A stretch of DNA of 64,000 nucleotides from an uncultured Bacteroides sp. (lineage in GTDB: Bacteria > Bacteroidota > Bacteroidia > Bacteroidales > Bacteroidaceae), in NCBI RefSeq assembly GCF_958445495.1, contig NZ_CAUCSQ010000006.1, forward strand, positions 1 through 64,000, in the 5' to 3' direction. The notes beneath the pieces are model-generated. The model searched no databases. It saw only the letters and a program-made list of their open reading frames with translations, and was not told the DNA's origin. A program made the position numbers and the translations under genes. Shown here in pieces: positions 41,588-50,608 of the stretch. The first letter of the stretch is position 1, and each line of letters begins with the position of its first letter.

Positions 41588-43135
41588 TCACTTATCCTGA
41601 GGAATAATCAAAAAACTGAACCCGCACGGGCCGCCTCCACCGTTTTCCAACCGCACCAAGACCTTGTTCCACCCTTGCCGGAACTGAAAAGGAGCGATAT
41701 GTTCATCAATATTATACCAACTGGTCCCGTAATCGCGCCACACATCCTTACCGTTAATCCAGACCCGGCCGCTGTCATCCGTACCGATAGCCACCAGCAT
41801 CGTAGTAGCCTCGTCAAAATAAAGCTCCGTATAAGCATAATAAGTAGAATGCCCGGTAGTCACAGGCGGAACATTATGCATAGATTCACTCTGCATAAAT
41901 TTCCAACGAAGCGTTCCGTCAAGCTGTACCTCATCCCCGATAACCTTCAACGGGTCGGAATCCGTTTCCGCAATCCCTGTCCCTACCTGCCCGTCGGTAT
42001 AAACAGCATCGAAGTCAATTGAAATTTCAGGCGGATGAACAATGGAGAAATCCTCCCGTCCAAAGCTCTCCCACGGTCCAATCATATACCACGTATTGAT
42101 ATAAAGCCATCCCTTGCGTTCCGCATTTCTGGAGAAACGCCGTCCGGGCAACGCTTGCGCCTTCACCATCTCTTTACTCAACTTCGAACCGGAATAAGCG
42201 CTGAACGTCCCCTTTCCGCCTCCGGGAGCTGTCACTTCTCCGGAACCTCCCATCCCCGTACCGGTTCCGTTTCCATTGCCTCCGGGACCTCCATTACCAG
42301 GTCTGCCGTCTCCCTGTCCCATACCCGCTCCGGGTTTTCCAGCCTGCCGGACCGCTCCGAATAAACCCTCCAAACGAGATTGCGCCAATCCTGCCTGCCG
42401 GGTAGCCTGTCCCAGCAACCCGCGATAATTATTCAAATCGGCAGTACTCTTTATCTGCAATCCCCCGCTGGCATTACTGCCCGCCGAGGTAGCCCATTCT
42501 TCTCCCCTCAACTGCATTCTTATCAATTCGTCAAAGCTCGGCATCCGTGAATTACCCGCCTTCAAAGAACTGTACACCTCAGGAAACGACTGCCCCTTAG
42601 ACAATGACTGCTTGGCAGCGCTCACAGCCAAATGATTCTGCTGAATCTCAGCCTCATAATCACGCAACGCAGCATAAAGTTCCTCTACGGAAGCATTGGC
42701 GGGCGGGTTGCCGGCTTTGGGAACCGCCCTTGCTTTCGACGTATCATTCGCATCAGCAGGCGCCCCCCACGGCAATTTCCTTTTTTCCACCTTCGTCAAC
42801 ATATCATCCTTCCGCCGTCTCATTGTCTCGGCCATAGTCCGGAACTTCCTCACCTGCTCTTCCAAATTTTTCTTCACCAGGATTTCCGACTGCTTCACCA
42901 ACTGCCTGGCATAATCGGCAGGCAATGTCCGTTGTGCCTGTTCCTGTTTCACCTTCTCCATCAAACTCTTCCGGGACTTCTGATTTTTCTGCTGCTTTAT
43001 CTGCAATTCCACCGTTTCCTGATTTGGAGACGGCATCATCCAAATATAAAGAGCACCTCCCGCAAAACAAACCAGTGATATCACCCATGATAGGATAACC
43101 GTCAGACGGCTACTCCCTGTTGTAGTTCTCGTCAT
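41588..43135 (-). CDS. TonB-shaped inner-membrane protein with jelly-roll C terminus
   Basis: 515 residues: one N-terminal membrane helix (about 12-31), long charged coiled coil (about 40-125), low-complexity linkers with a Gly-rich run at 270-315 (GNGGPGGNGNGTGTGMGGSG), then a C-terminal beta domain (about 345-515). The end of that domain (AIGTDDSGRVWINGKDVWRD, then FRQGWNKVLVRLENGGGG) looks like PA14/galactose-binding jelly rolls. The layout, anchor plus stalk plus terminal domain, copies TonB, but no TonB C-terminal fold is visible. It overlaps the second ExbD gene by 26 bases. Probably the output arm of the ExbBD motor; ligand unknown. Confidence 0.7.
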   Translation of the reverse strand: MTRTTTGSSRLTVILSWVISLVCFAGGALYIWMMPSPNQETVELQIKQQKNQKSRKSLMEKVKQEQAQRTLPADYARQLVKQSEILVKKNLEEQVRKFRTMAETMRRRKDDMLTKVEKRKLPWGAPADANDTSKARAVPKAGNPPANASVEELYAALRDYEAEIQQNHLAVSAAKQSLSKGQSFPEVYSSLKAGNSRMPSFDELIRMQLRGEEWATSAGSNASGGLQIKSTADLNNYRGLLGQATRQAGLAQSRLEGLFGAVRQAGKPGAGMGQGDGRPGNGGPGGNGNGTGTGMGGSGEVTAPGGGKGTFSAYSGSKLSKEMVKAQALPGRRFSRNAERKGWLYINTWYMIGPWESFGREDFSIVHPPEISIDFDAVYTDGQVGTGIAETDSDPLKVIGDEVQLDGTLRWKFMQSESMHNVPPVTTGHSTYYAYTELYFDEATTMLVAIGTDDSGRVWINGKDVWRDYGTSWYNIDEHIAPFQFRQGWNKVLVRLENGGGGPCGFSFLIIPQDK

Positions 43136-43535
43136 ACGTCCTGATTCCTATATTAGTTAAGTTATAAAACTGGCAAGCATCCATCACCTCCACAAAACGC
43201 CCGAACGGAGTATGCCTGTCCATATCGATACGGATACGCTTTCCCGGATCGGTGATACACGTCTGCCGCAATTGTTCCATCATAAAATTGGTAGAGCAAG
43301 GTTGCCCGTCCCAATAAAAGTTACCGTCAGCATCCAATCCCACAATAGCCTGTTTGTCGTCCGGTTTCAATTTTACGGCCGATTGCGAGGTAGGCAAGTC
43401 CACAGGAATATCCCTGTTCTTCACTTTCGTCATGGTAGACACCAAAAAGAAAATGAGCAGCAAAAACACGCAGTCTATCAAAGGAGACATCGAGACTTCC
43501 GGCTCGTCTTCGTTATTAAATAATGACAATCTCAT
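43110..43535 (-). CDS. exbD: ExbD/TolR-family protein (second copy)
   Basis: 141 residues from ATG 43535; an upstream TTG at 43559 is possible but the ATG lies four bases after the previous stop and gives the same MRL start as the first copy. One membrane helix (VSMSPLIDCVFLLLIFFLVS) with the conserved motor Asp in PLIDCVF, then a periplasmic domain. ExbD forms the proton channel with ExbB that powers TonB-like proteins. Confidence 0.88.
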   Translation of the reverse strand: MRLSLFNNEDEPEVSMSPLIDCVFLLLIFFLVSTMTKVKNRDIPVDLPTSQSAVKLKPDDKQAIVGLDADGNFYWDGQPCSTNFMMEQLRQTCITDPGKRIRIDMDRHTPFGRFVEVMDACQFYNLTNIGIRTYDENYNRE

Positions 43536-43539
43536 AGGC

Positions 43540-43986
43540 TCAATAAGGTTTGCTTCCAAGGCGTACCCGCGTATGCGTGAACCCCTGTATTTGACATTGG
43601 TCGAATATCTCTATCACCGTGCTTACCGGCACAGTGCGATAAGCCGTCACATCAATATGAGTTTCCACTCCCCGGCTGTTACGCAAATCGGAAAGAAACG
43701 CACTCAAATCTTTCACAGGCAAGTAAGCACTTTCTCCCGAATAGGCGTCATGTCCTACCACCTGATACACATTCTTCTCCTCATCCACTGCGATAATCAC
43801 TGCCTCTTCGCCCGCCCGCGTAGTGGAAAGGCTCGAAGTCATCGTAGGAAGAGTCAGCGGAATCTGCATCTCCCATTTTTTCATCATCGTAGTCACCAGG
43901 AAAAAAATAAGCAACAAAAACACACAGTCTATCAAAGGAGACATCTGTACCTCCACCTTATCTTCTTCATCATAATTCAGTCTCAT
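43540..43986 (-). CDS. exbD: ExbD/TolR-family protein (first copy)
   Basis: 148 residues with a cytoplasmic start (MRLNYDEEDKVEVQ), a helix at about 16-36 with the conserved Asp in SPLIDCVFLLLIFFLV, and a periplasmic TolR-like domain (VETHIDVTAYRTVPVSTVIE). It overlaps the ExbB gene end by 17 bases. Two adjacent exbD genes are common in Bacteroidetes motor operons, where they may form a heterodimer. Confidence 0.9.
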   Translation of the reverse strand: MRLNYDEEDKVEVQMSPLIDCVFLLLIFFLVTTMMKKWEMQIPLTLPTMTSSLSTTRAGEEAVIIAVDEEKNVYQVVGHDAYSGESAYLPVKDLSAFLSDLRNSRGVETHIDVTAYRTVPVSTVIEIFDQCQIQGFTHTRVRLGSKPY

Positions 43987-45355
43987 GCTTTTCCTCCCCG
44001 TTGTCCAAATACAATTTGGTAATCACCTCTTCCACCTCTACCTCAACCAATGAAGCCATACGCATAATACGGTTCTTGATGATAAAATACAAAGCAATGG
44101 CGGGAGCAGCTATAATCAAACCGGCAGCAGTCGTAATCAATGCCTTGGAGATAGAATCGGACAAAATAGACGCACCGCCTTCATCACCATACAAAGCGAC
44201 CAGGCCGAACGCTTCAATCATACCGACAACAGTTCCCAGCAGACCAATCAACGGCGCCAGCGAAGCAATGACGGAAAGAGGATAAATACGCGCCAGATGC
44301 GTACGTATGTCACGGGCAGCCATATCACCCGCCGTTTGGCTGACAGCTTCACGTCCTGACTTCACATGTTCGAATATGAAACGCAACGAATTAGCCAACG
44401 TAGAAGGATACTTGTCACAAGCGGCAAGGGCCCCCTTCAAATCATCATTTGCCAAACACTCCTTGACGCTCTTACACAAAGGTTTGGGAGCCAGACGGCT
44501 TTGACGGGAAGTAATCAAGCGTTGGATGGCAATCACAAGAGCAATCAATCCCAACAAATACAGAGGATACATCATCGAACCGCCGGCTTTAATCTGTGCC
44601 CCCCAGTCTATCTGTACCCCTTGAGCAGCCGCGATGCTATCTGCAGCAACCTCGTCATATGTCAAGGCGTCATCACTCTCCTCCGCAGGCACAGCAGTAG
44701 CGATTTCACTAGGAAGCACCTTGGGAGCATTTTTTATATCATCCTGCGTCTTTGCCAGGAAAATCTCGTCAAACCCCGCATCACGCCTCTCCGGACAGAT
44801 AAATGACATTCCGGTTAAAGTGACATTACCGAAATCTTTCCAAAGGTCGCGTGTCATCACCATCCAATGTCCCGGCTTATCACCCAGGTTCAGACCGGTC
44901 AGCCGGTTAATCAAATCTTTCGGTTCTCCGGCAATATAGGTAAAATCATATTTCTTTCCTTTCTGGTTAGCGGATTTTTCAGAAACATGGAATTTCAGCC
45001 CAATCTGTTCTCCTCCCCATTTCACCCACGCAAAAGTGATGTAACGGTATTCACCCGGTCCGGGATTCTCCCGAATGGGAATAGACAGCCCGGTTAGTTC
45101 GGCAGGGCTTTTGGAAGCGCTTACATATATATAATTTTCTGTTTTCTTGGAATATCCCCCGTCACGGACATATTTATTATCTTTTATCCATTGAGTTCCA
45201 CCCGGTAATTTAGTACTGAATAATTCGTACAATCCTTTACCAGACTTTCCGTTTTCCTGTGCTGAAAGCGTATTAGCAAGCAACAGCGTCACTCCCAGGA
45301 TACACACACCTAATATCCCCTTTTTCAAATCAAATTTCATTTTTGTGTAATTCAT
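43970..45355 (-). CDS. exbB: ExbB/TolQ/MotA-type channel with N-terminal exported domain
   Basis: 461 residues. A signal peptide (GVCILGVTLLLANTLSAQ) leads into a periplasmic domain (about 33-215) of beta-rich type (KGLYELFSTKLPGGTQWIKD... FDEIFLAK) resembling carbohydrate-binding modules. Then come the ExbB helices: SMMYPLYLLGLIALVIAIQRL (about 259-279), SVIASLAPLIGLLGTVVGMI (about 352-371, the conserved GLLGTV motif) and ALITTAAGLIIAAPAIALYF. Ordinary ExbB lacks the N-terminal domain. Start at 45355 or at the second Met (45340). First gene of the operon, expressed from the mirrored control region upstream. Confidence 0.88.
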   Translation of the reverse strand: MNYTKMKFDLKKGILGVCILGVTLLLANTLSAQENGKSGKGLYELFSTKLPGGTQWIKDNKYVRDGGYSKKTENYIYVSASKSPAELTGLSIPIRENPGPGEYRYITFAWVKWGGEQIGLKFHVSEKSANQKGKKYDFTYIAGEPKDLINRLTGLNLGDKPGHWMVMTRDLWKDFGNVTLTGMSFICPERRDAGFDEIFLAKTQDDIKNAPKVLPSEIATAVPAEESDDALTYDEVAADSIAAAQGVQIDWGAQIKAGGSMMYPLYLLGLIALVIAIQRLITSRQSRLAPKPLCKSVKECLANDDLKGALAACDKYPSTLANSLRFIFEHVKSGREAVSQTAGDMAARDIRTHLARIYPLSVIASLAPLIGLLGTVVGMIEAFGLVALYGDEGGASILSDSISKALITTAAGLIIAAPAIALYFIIKNRIMRMASLVEVEVEEVITKLYLDNGEEKHETEL

Positions 45356-45425
45356 GTCTATTCTTCTTTTTTATTATTAATTCTTATAATTACATCCTGC
45401 AAATCATCTCGATAATTCACAGTGA

Positions 45426-45433
45426 CAAAGTTC
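45426..45433 (-). promoter_or_regulatory. -7-like box of the ExbB operon (GAACTTTG)
   Basis: One base off TAnnTTTG, 71 bases before the ExbB ATG. Exactly 28 bases separate it from the nearest operator copy, as at the divergent promoter. Confidence 0.5.
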
Positions 45434-45461
45434 ATAAAAATAATAAATAAACGGGTACTCT

Positions 45462-45484
45462 AATCATTCAAAAAGTTCCAAATC
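45462..45484 (+). promoter_or_regulatory. operator copy 1 (proximal to ExbB)
   Basis: AATCATTCAAAAAGTTCCAA and flanking bases; 28 bases upstream of the -7-like box at 45426-45433. Confidence 0.65.
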
Positions 45485-45514
45485 TCTAATATACGACTTT
45501 ATATAAAGTTCGAC

Positions 45515-45537
45515 AATCATTCAAAAAGGTTCAAAAA
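45515..45537 (+). promoter_or_regulatory. operator copy 2
   Basis: AATCATTCAAAAAGGTTCAA and flanking bases, the best match to the consensus, with two TTCAAA half-sites 10 bp apart. It lies 53 bases from copy 1 in the same orientation. Confidence 0.65.
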
Positions 45538-45877
45538 TAAATCACACCTGAACCTCCCTTTACCAGACAATTATCTATATATCATTATATTCCAGGCATT
45601 CACCATATTACTCCGCATGTAATTTTCTCACAGATATCCGATTCCTCTCATTTCGCCTTTTTCACATTTCAGTAGCTACAATGCACGTCCATCCATCCTG
45701 ATTTTTAAACCGGCATACAGCTTCACTAGATTTTCAACCGACATCAATACGACATAAACAACATCTGCCGTAGCTATAGTTATAGTATTCTCCCATTACC
45801 TTGCTTATTTCTGCCGGACGAGCAGGTGATGAATCAGCTTATACTTACGAACAAAATAAAAAACGAAGTCTTTTATA

Positions 45878-45892
45878 CCTTTTTGAATGATT
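45878..45892 (-). promoter_or_regulatory. operator copy 3
   Basis: AATCATTCAAAAAGG on the minus strand, identical to the first 15 bases of copy 2; the second half-site is poor. It lies 60 bases from copy 4. Confidence 0.6.
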
Positions 45893-45931
45893 CTTGTACT
45901 TTCCTTCTTCGACAAACATATTCTATTCATA

Positions 45932-45952
45932 TTTGAACCTTTTTGAACGAAT
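45932..45952 (-). promoter_or_regulatory. operator copy 4 (proximal to the transglutaminase gene)
   Basis: ATTCGTTCAAAAAGGTTCAA plus one base on the minus strand; 28 bases upstream of the -7 box at 45981. The arrangement mirrors copy 1 and the ExbB promoter. Confidence 0.65.
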
Positions 45953-45980
45953 TACAGACCTTACTTAAGCAAAAGAAGCC

Positions 45981-45988
45981 TACTTTTG
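45981..45988 (+). promoter_or_regulatory. -7 promoter box TACTTTTG
   Basis: Exact TAnnTTTG match, 95 bases before the preferred ATG at 46084. No -33 TTTG is present, as expected for an activator-dependent promoter. Confidence 0.6.
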
Positions 45989-46083
45989 TCAGCACAATTC
46001 AGTTATAGAACATTTTCATTTCCAATTTTATATTAATTAAACGCACAAATATGACTAATTCGTTTCTTATTATATTAAAAAAT

Positions 46084-47634
46084 ATGATGAAAAACTTTTC
46101 ATTTCTTACTTTCGTTGTTGTAATCTCCTGTACCTTAACCGGGTGGACGTTCCGGAGCAATGTCAAATATCCTGCCGAAGTAGAAACTGCATTAAACAAG
46201 GCAGGCGTTAACCGTGCAGAATTAGAAAAAGCTCTCCGCTACTTTATAGAAAAAGATGACCAACAAATGCTGCAAGCCCTGTATTTCCTTATAAGTAATA
46301 TGGACATTCATTACACCGAAACTTACGTACTGAAAGACACGCTAGGCAATAACATCCCCTTCCGTGAATTTGATTATCCTGACATTGCTTCGGCTGTAGC
46401 AGCTATAGACTCGATGCGTGCTTTTTATGGCGGATTGGTATTTAAGGATACAATTATAGAAGACCTAAAATCTTTGAAGGGAGAATACCTTATTGATAAT
46501 GTCAATCAGGCTTTCGAGGCGTGGCGTAGCTCCCAGTTCAAAGAAATTCCTTTTGAAGACTTCTGCGAATACATCCTGCCCTATCGTGTCACGGTAGAAC
46601 CCTTGGAAGCCTGGCGCGAAACGTACCGGCAGAAATACCGATGGATGACCGACAGCTTACAGAATAAGCCATTGGAGCGTGTACTTGAGTATGCCGGCAT
46701 GGACTACCATTTGTGGTTCACCTCTTCTTACGGACGAAAACCACTGATTGAGGATGAACCGCTTTCCCGCCTTTCTGCCCTGCAACTGCTCTTCCGTAAA
46801 CGGGGAGCATGCGAAGATATTGCTGCTCTGCAAGTATTCAGTCTCCGTTCACAAGGTATCCCTGCGGCATACGATGTAGTCCCGTGGTGGGCCACTTCGA
46901 TGGGATCCCATTTTGTCAACACTGTATTCGACAAACGGATGCAGCCTGTCAGACTGGATGTAACAAACAATACCGTTGTCAATCGTAACATGAACCGTGA
47001 ACCGGCGAAGGTGCTTCGTACCACTTATTCCAAGCAGCCGGATGTCCTCGCGGCCAAAGTGGGCTGGCAAGATATTCCTCCTTGTCATTTGCGTACACTC
47101 AATTATAAAGATGTTACTCCCCAATGGTGGGAATCCTCCGATGTAACTGTCGGACTGTCTCCCGATGTACCCAAAGCGGATATTGCTTATGCATACGTCT
47201 TCAATTGGGGCAGATGGCGTCCCGCATGGTGGGGCGAAGTAAGAGGCGATTCAGTCACTTTTTCCAATATGCCGAAAGGAATCGTCATTTTGCCTGTCTA
47301 TTACAAACATGGGCGAGTGGTTCAAGCGGGATATCCACAAGTGCATGCCTACAACCACGAATTGCAATTGACTCCCGACACCGTTCATCGGCGTACGGTA
47401 GAAATCAAGCAACAAGACGGATACCTTATCTTCCGCCCCGGCAAGGAGTATGAACTTTTTTACTGGGACAAAGTCTGGAAATCATTAGGAACACAGATTG
47501 CTGAAGAGGGCAAAACATCCATCTTCTTCGAAAATGCTCCCGGCAATGTCCTGTTCCGGTTGATTCCGGAGTATTCCGTAGATAAGGAACGACCGTTCAT
47601 CATTATGCAAGACGGGACACGGTACTGGTGGTAA
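46084..47634 (+). CDS. transglutaminase-like lipoprotein
   Basis: 516 residues from ATG 46084, preferred over an ATG at 46051 because it gives a short lipoprotein signal (MMKNFSFLTFVVVISC). An N-terminal helical region (1-210) precedes a transglutaminase/protease core: RKRGACEDIAALQVF with the predicted nucleophile Cys 243, TSMGSHFVNTVFD with His 276, and RLDV with the Asp. A beta-rich C-terminal part (about 345-516) follows. The Cys-His-Asp order is intact, so it may be an active peptidase or cross-linking enzyme on the periplasmic or surface side. It shares its control region with the ExbB operon. Confidence 0.78.
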   Translation: MMKNFSFLTFVVVISCTLTGWTFRSNVKYPAEVETALNKAGVNRAELEKALRYFIEKDDQQMLQALYFLISNMDIHYTETYVLKDTLGNNIPFREFDYPDIASAVAAIDSMRAFYGGLVFKDTIIEDLKSLKGEYLIDNVNQAFEAWRSSQFKEIPFEDFCEYILPYRVTVEPLEAWRETYRQKYRWMTDSLQNKPLERVLEYAGMDYHLWFTSSYGRKPLIEDEPLSRLSALQLLFRKRGACEDIAALQVFSLRSQGIPAAYDVVPWWATSMGSHFVNTVFDKRMQPVRLDVTNNTVVNRNMNREPAKVLRTTYSKQPDVLAAKVGWQDIPPCHLRTLNYKDVTPQWWESSDVTVGLSPDVPKADIAYAYVFNWGRWRPAWWGEVRGDSVTFSNMPKGIVILPVYYKHGRVVQAGYPQVHAYNHELQLTPDTVHRRTVEIKQQDGYLIFRPGKEYELFYWDKVWKSLGTQIAEEGKTSIFFENAPGNVLFRLIPEYSVDKERPFIIMQDGTRYWW

Positions 47635-47692
47635 TTAGAATAGATTAAATTAGACAATATAATCCTATTATTAATCAATAAAAAATTTAGAA

Positions 47693-48676
47693 ATGAAGAA
47701 CTGTTATTTTTTAATTATGTTATTTCTGTTTGTTGGAATGTATTCATGTTCACAAGACGATTTTATGGACAATAGCCTTATTACCGATACATCTAGCACT
47801 TGGAAAAAACAATTAGACTACATTGTTGCAGGAGAAGGAAGTAAACTGCTAGTTTTACAAAATTTGGAATTATTGTACTATGATGTACTCACATCCCCAC
47901 CTGTAAAGAACGATTATGACATTATGAATGATGATTGCTTCCCATTGTATAACGATTCAAATGATATAAATCATTTTCAATTAATGACATACCAAAATAT
48001 CAAAGAGAAATATAATGAAATATCAAATATTCTTATTGATAAGAAAAAGAAAATATTAAAACGCTTCTCTCAATTGTCGGTTATTGAATTGCATTGGTCA
48101 GTTCAGGAAAGACTATTTACTACTCGATGCATTGTATGCGATACATGTGTTGTATATGATGATATTTTGTCAAACTTTAGATATGTAACAGTAAATGATA
48201 ATAGAGAGCAAATGACTTATTTTCCCAGAACAAAGTCACTTGAAGAAGGTAGTTGGAGTGGTGGAGGTTCTGGTGATTCTAGTGAGTCCAAGAGCGAATG
48301 GTTTCAATATGAATATGATAGTGGAGAATATACAGCAACAGATTGGCTAGGCCAAATAAGAGCTAGGGCATCTTGCGTAGTCCGTGTAAAAGGTGAAAAG
48401 AAAGATGGGAAAATTAGTATAAAGACAAAAGATGAAAAATGTTATTTTAATGCTAAGGATGGCTTTTCTGCAACGTCAGAAGTTAAATATCTGTCTTTTG
48501 AAACTGGAGAAAATGGACATTGTGATTATAAATTTGGAGTTTTGGTCGGAAATTCCGTCGATTTGACTTTATCTTGGAATGGAAGTGGATTTACAATACC
48601 AGGTGGTGCACGTGGTAAAACTGGAGGGAAATACGTTATTCCTGAACATTTAACTATACCAATAGAAAAACCATGA
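47693..48676 (+). CDS. hypothetical lipoprotein
   Basis: 327 residues, AT-rich. The lipobox is in FVGMYSCSQDD (Cys 19). A helical N-terminal half is joined by a Gly/Ser linker (SWSGGGSGDSSESKSEW, about 190-206) to a beta-rich C-terminal module (about 207-327). Two cysteines (CIVCDTC) lie near 138-143. The C-terminal module after a Gly/Ser linker recalls the shorter lipoprotein at 50609-51268. No family recognised. The stop overlaps the next start (ATGA), so the two are coupled. Confidence 0.6.
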   Translation: MKNCYFLIMLFLFVGMYSCSQDDFMDNSLITDTSSTWKKQLDYIVAGEGSKLLVLQNLELLYYDVLTSPPVKNDYDIMNDDCFPLYNDSNDINHFQLMTYQNIKEKYNEISNILIDKKKKILKRFSQLSVIELHWSVQERLFTTRCIVCDTCVVYDDILSNFRYVTVNDNREQMTYFPRTKSLEEGSWSGGGSGDSSESKSEWFQYEYDSGEYTATDWLGQIRARASCVVRVKGEKKDGKISIKTKDEKCYFNAKDGFSATSEVKYLSFETGENGHCDYKFGVLVGNSVDLTLSWNGSGFTIPGGARGKTGGKYVIPEHLTIPIEKP

Positions 48677-49272
48677 ATAGAAATATCAAATTATTTAAAA
48701 CAAAAAAATATATATGGATTATTTTTCTAATTTCATGTATAAATAATGTTCAAGGACAAGCCTCATCTAAGCAGTTTACTACTTTATATACATACGGAGA
48801 CGTCCCGGTATCCACTAAAATGTGCTTAGAAAATTTATTTTCAAATTTCACCTATTTGTTTGATAATGTTGACTGGATACAGTTGAAGTCTTACAAATAT
48901 ATTGGAATCGTCAAAAAAAACAAGCATTGTAAAAGAATGCTTATTCATAATTTATTAGATCTACCTAAATGGATAATATACGCAGAAGTTCCTTCGGAAA
49001 ACAGTATGAAGAAGGGCAAGATATCTTTAAATATAGACAAGAAATACTGTTTAGACATAAGTTGTGCTAAGGAAATGGCTTCTTATGCAGTAAATACTCA
49101 TATAGGAGATGAAATTTATGAGATAGTTTGTACAGTAAACCTTGTGCCATATACGTGCTATATCTTTATCAATCCTAAAACTCTAAAAGTATTTGATATA
49201 ACTAATATGTGGGGATTTAAAATTCCATTGTCATGTATTGAACCTCAAAATCAAAGAATAAAAAATGAATAA
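48673..49272 (+). CDS. hypothetical exported protein
   Basis: 199 residues with an N-terminal hydrophobic segment (IWIIFLISCINNVQGQ, about 14-30), which is either a signal peptide or, through its Cys, a weak lipobox. The mature part is AT-rich coded and mixed alpha/beta with a TNMWGFKIPLSC end. It overlaps both neighbours by a few bases (start with the previous stop, stop with the next start), so it is in the middle of a tight operon. No family recognised. Confidence 0.5.
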   Translation: MNRNIKLFKTKKYIWIIFLISCINNVQGQASSKQFTTLYTYGDVPVSTKMCLENLFSNFTYLFDNVDWIQLKSYKYIGIVKKNKHCKRMLIHNLLDLPKWIIYAEVPSENSMKKGKISLNIDKKYCLDISCAKEMASYAVNTHIGDEIYEIVCTVNLVPYTCYIFINPKTLKVFDITNMWGFKIPLSCIEPQNQRIKNE

Positions 49273-50545
49273 AAAATTAAAGTATATATTGGGGTTTAGT
49301 ATTTTCCAATTCATTTCCATAGTTGCAATGGGGCAAGTCAGCAAATCTGCAATAAACCACTTTCCTGTACACATCGTGCAACGAATCCACGAGGTCATTT
49401 CCATTACACCTGTCAGTGAAGTAACCCAAATGAAACTGGGCACGCACTTTATGCAGCAAGACAGTTTGGCTGCATTAGCCCTGCATCAAACAGGATTGTC
49501 CGACACACTCGGCGTCTATTTCCGCACATCAGTTGAAGAATTGCGTAGTATTCTTTCATCCCTGGAATTCAATGCCTACAAATTGAAAATGATGCCACGA
49601 AGTTCTTCACGCCTGCGAAAGGTCGTACTTCAAAAAGATGCCTTGCATCTGACTCCTAAACAAGTAGATCATTTATTGAAAGAAAGTGACTGCTTGGAAC
49701 GTATGAAAGAACAAAAGAAAGAAGACATCCGCGCCATTGAACAACGTAAAGCCGACAGCATTTTGACTCATGCCAAATACCTGACTTATTATGAACTGGA
49801 GAATCAGGAAAAAACATCAAAAACTGTAAAGAAATGGCTCACAGACTTGAAAAGAAACTACTTGATGCGTGCGGATATGGACAGCGCAAAACTCTATCAG
49901 CCATTATTCCGGTTTGAAAGCGAACAACAGGCTATCATCAGCTATTGGAAAGACTATGGAGATAAGGAAAAAATAAAAGAAGCACAAGCTCATTACGAGG
50001 CTCTGAAACCTCGAGATGTGCAAAGGGTGGAAATTTATAAGCAGCTCCCGTCATGGTCCATGATTCGCGAAGTCATCCTGAAACGGGATACGCTAAGTCT
50101 GAATTTGGACGAGAACACATTGGATACATTGCTGGCAACATACAACACTTACCTGCAAGTCCGTCAACAAAAGAAGGCGAAGAAAGAAAAGTTTTCTGAC
50201 AGGGGGCTGGAATGCAAGTTGATCGTCCCCATTCTTACAATGGAACGCATTGACAAATTGTTGGTTGCTAAACGAAGGATACAGGCGGAGAAAAACGCAT
50301 TGAAACGAATACCGGTATTGGAAAAATATGAATTGGTCAACAATTCAAATCGGAAGGACATATTGAAAGAGTTAACCGATTATGAGTTGAAACTCGGAGT
50401 AGCACAAGAATGGGTGAACATTGAACGATCGCAAGAAAACCTATTCAAACTGTGCGATGTGAAGGATCATAAACCTGCAGTTTTGCAGGAGTTGGATAAA
50501 AAGGGAAAAGAAGGGAAAAAAGAAAACAGAGAAAACATTTTTTGA
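49265..50545 (+). CDS. hypothetical helical exported protein with internal repeat
   Basis: 426 residues with a signal peptide (LGFSIFQFISIVAMGQ, cleavage near 24). The mature protein is almost all helix and very rich in Lys/Glu. A repeat can be seen: RKVVLQKDALHLTPKQVDHL (about 119-138) against REVILKRDTLSLNLDENTLD (about 268-287), each followed by a Lys-rich helix. It ends in a basic-acidic tail (KKGKEGKKENRENIF). Base composition is less AT-rich than its neighbours. No family recognised; a periplasmic scaffold or stalk is possible. Confidence 0.5.
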   Translation: MNKKLKYILGFSIFQFISIVAMGQVSKSAINHFPVHIVQRIHEVISITPVSEVTQMKLGTHFMQQDSLAALALHQTGLSDTLGVYFRTSVEELRSILSSLEFNAYKLKMMPRSSSRLRKVVLQKDALHLTPKQVDHLLKESDCLERMKEQKKEDIRAIEQRKADSILTHAKYLTYYELENQEKTSKTVKKWLTDLKRNYLMRADMDSAKLYQPLFRFESEQQAIISYWKDYGDKEKIKEAQAHYEALKPRDVQRVEIYKQLPSWSMIREVILKRDTLSLNLDENTLDTLLATYNTYLQVRQQKKAKKEKFSDRGLECKLIVPILTMERIDKLLVAKRRIQAEKNALKRIPVLEKYELVNNSNRKDILKELTDYELKLGVAQEWVNIERSQENLFKLCDVKDHKPAVLQELDKKGKEGKKENRENIF

Positions 50546-50608
50546 ATAATAGTCTTTTGATTTTAAAGACGCGTTGTAACATTTAATTAATTATAATACA
50601 TTTAAAAT

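Larger units (their letters stand above)
45356..46083. other. long divergent control region
   Basis: About 700 bases with no gene. Four copies of a TTCAAAAAGGTTCAAA-type motif lie near the two ends (45462-45484, 45515-45537, 45878-45892, 45932-45952). The middle 340 bases (45540-45870) show nothing I can name. Confidence 0.7.

Noticed and set aside
45540..45870. A hidden gene or small RNA in the middle of the long divergent region
   Set aside because: No convincing frame, promoter or hairpin with T tract was found; only the operator copies at its edges are supported.
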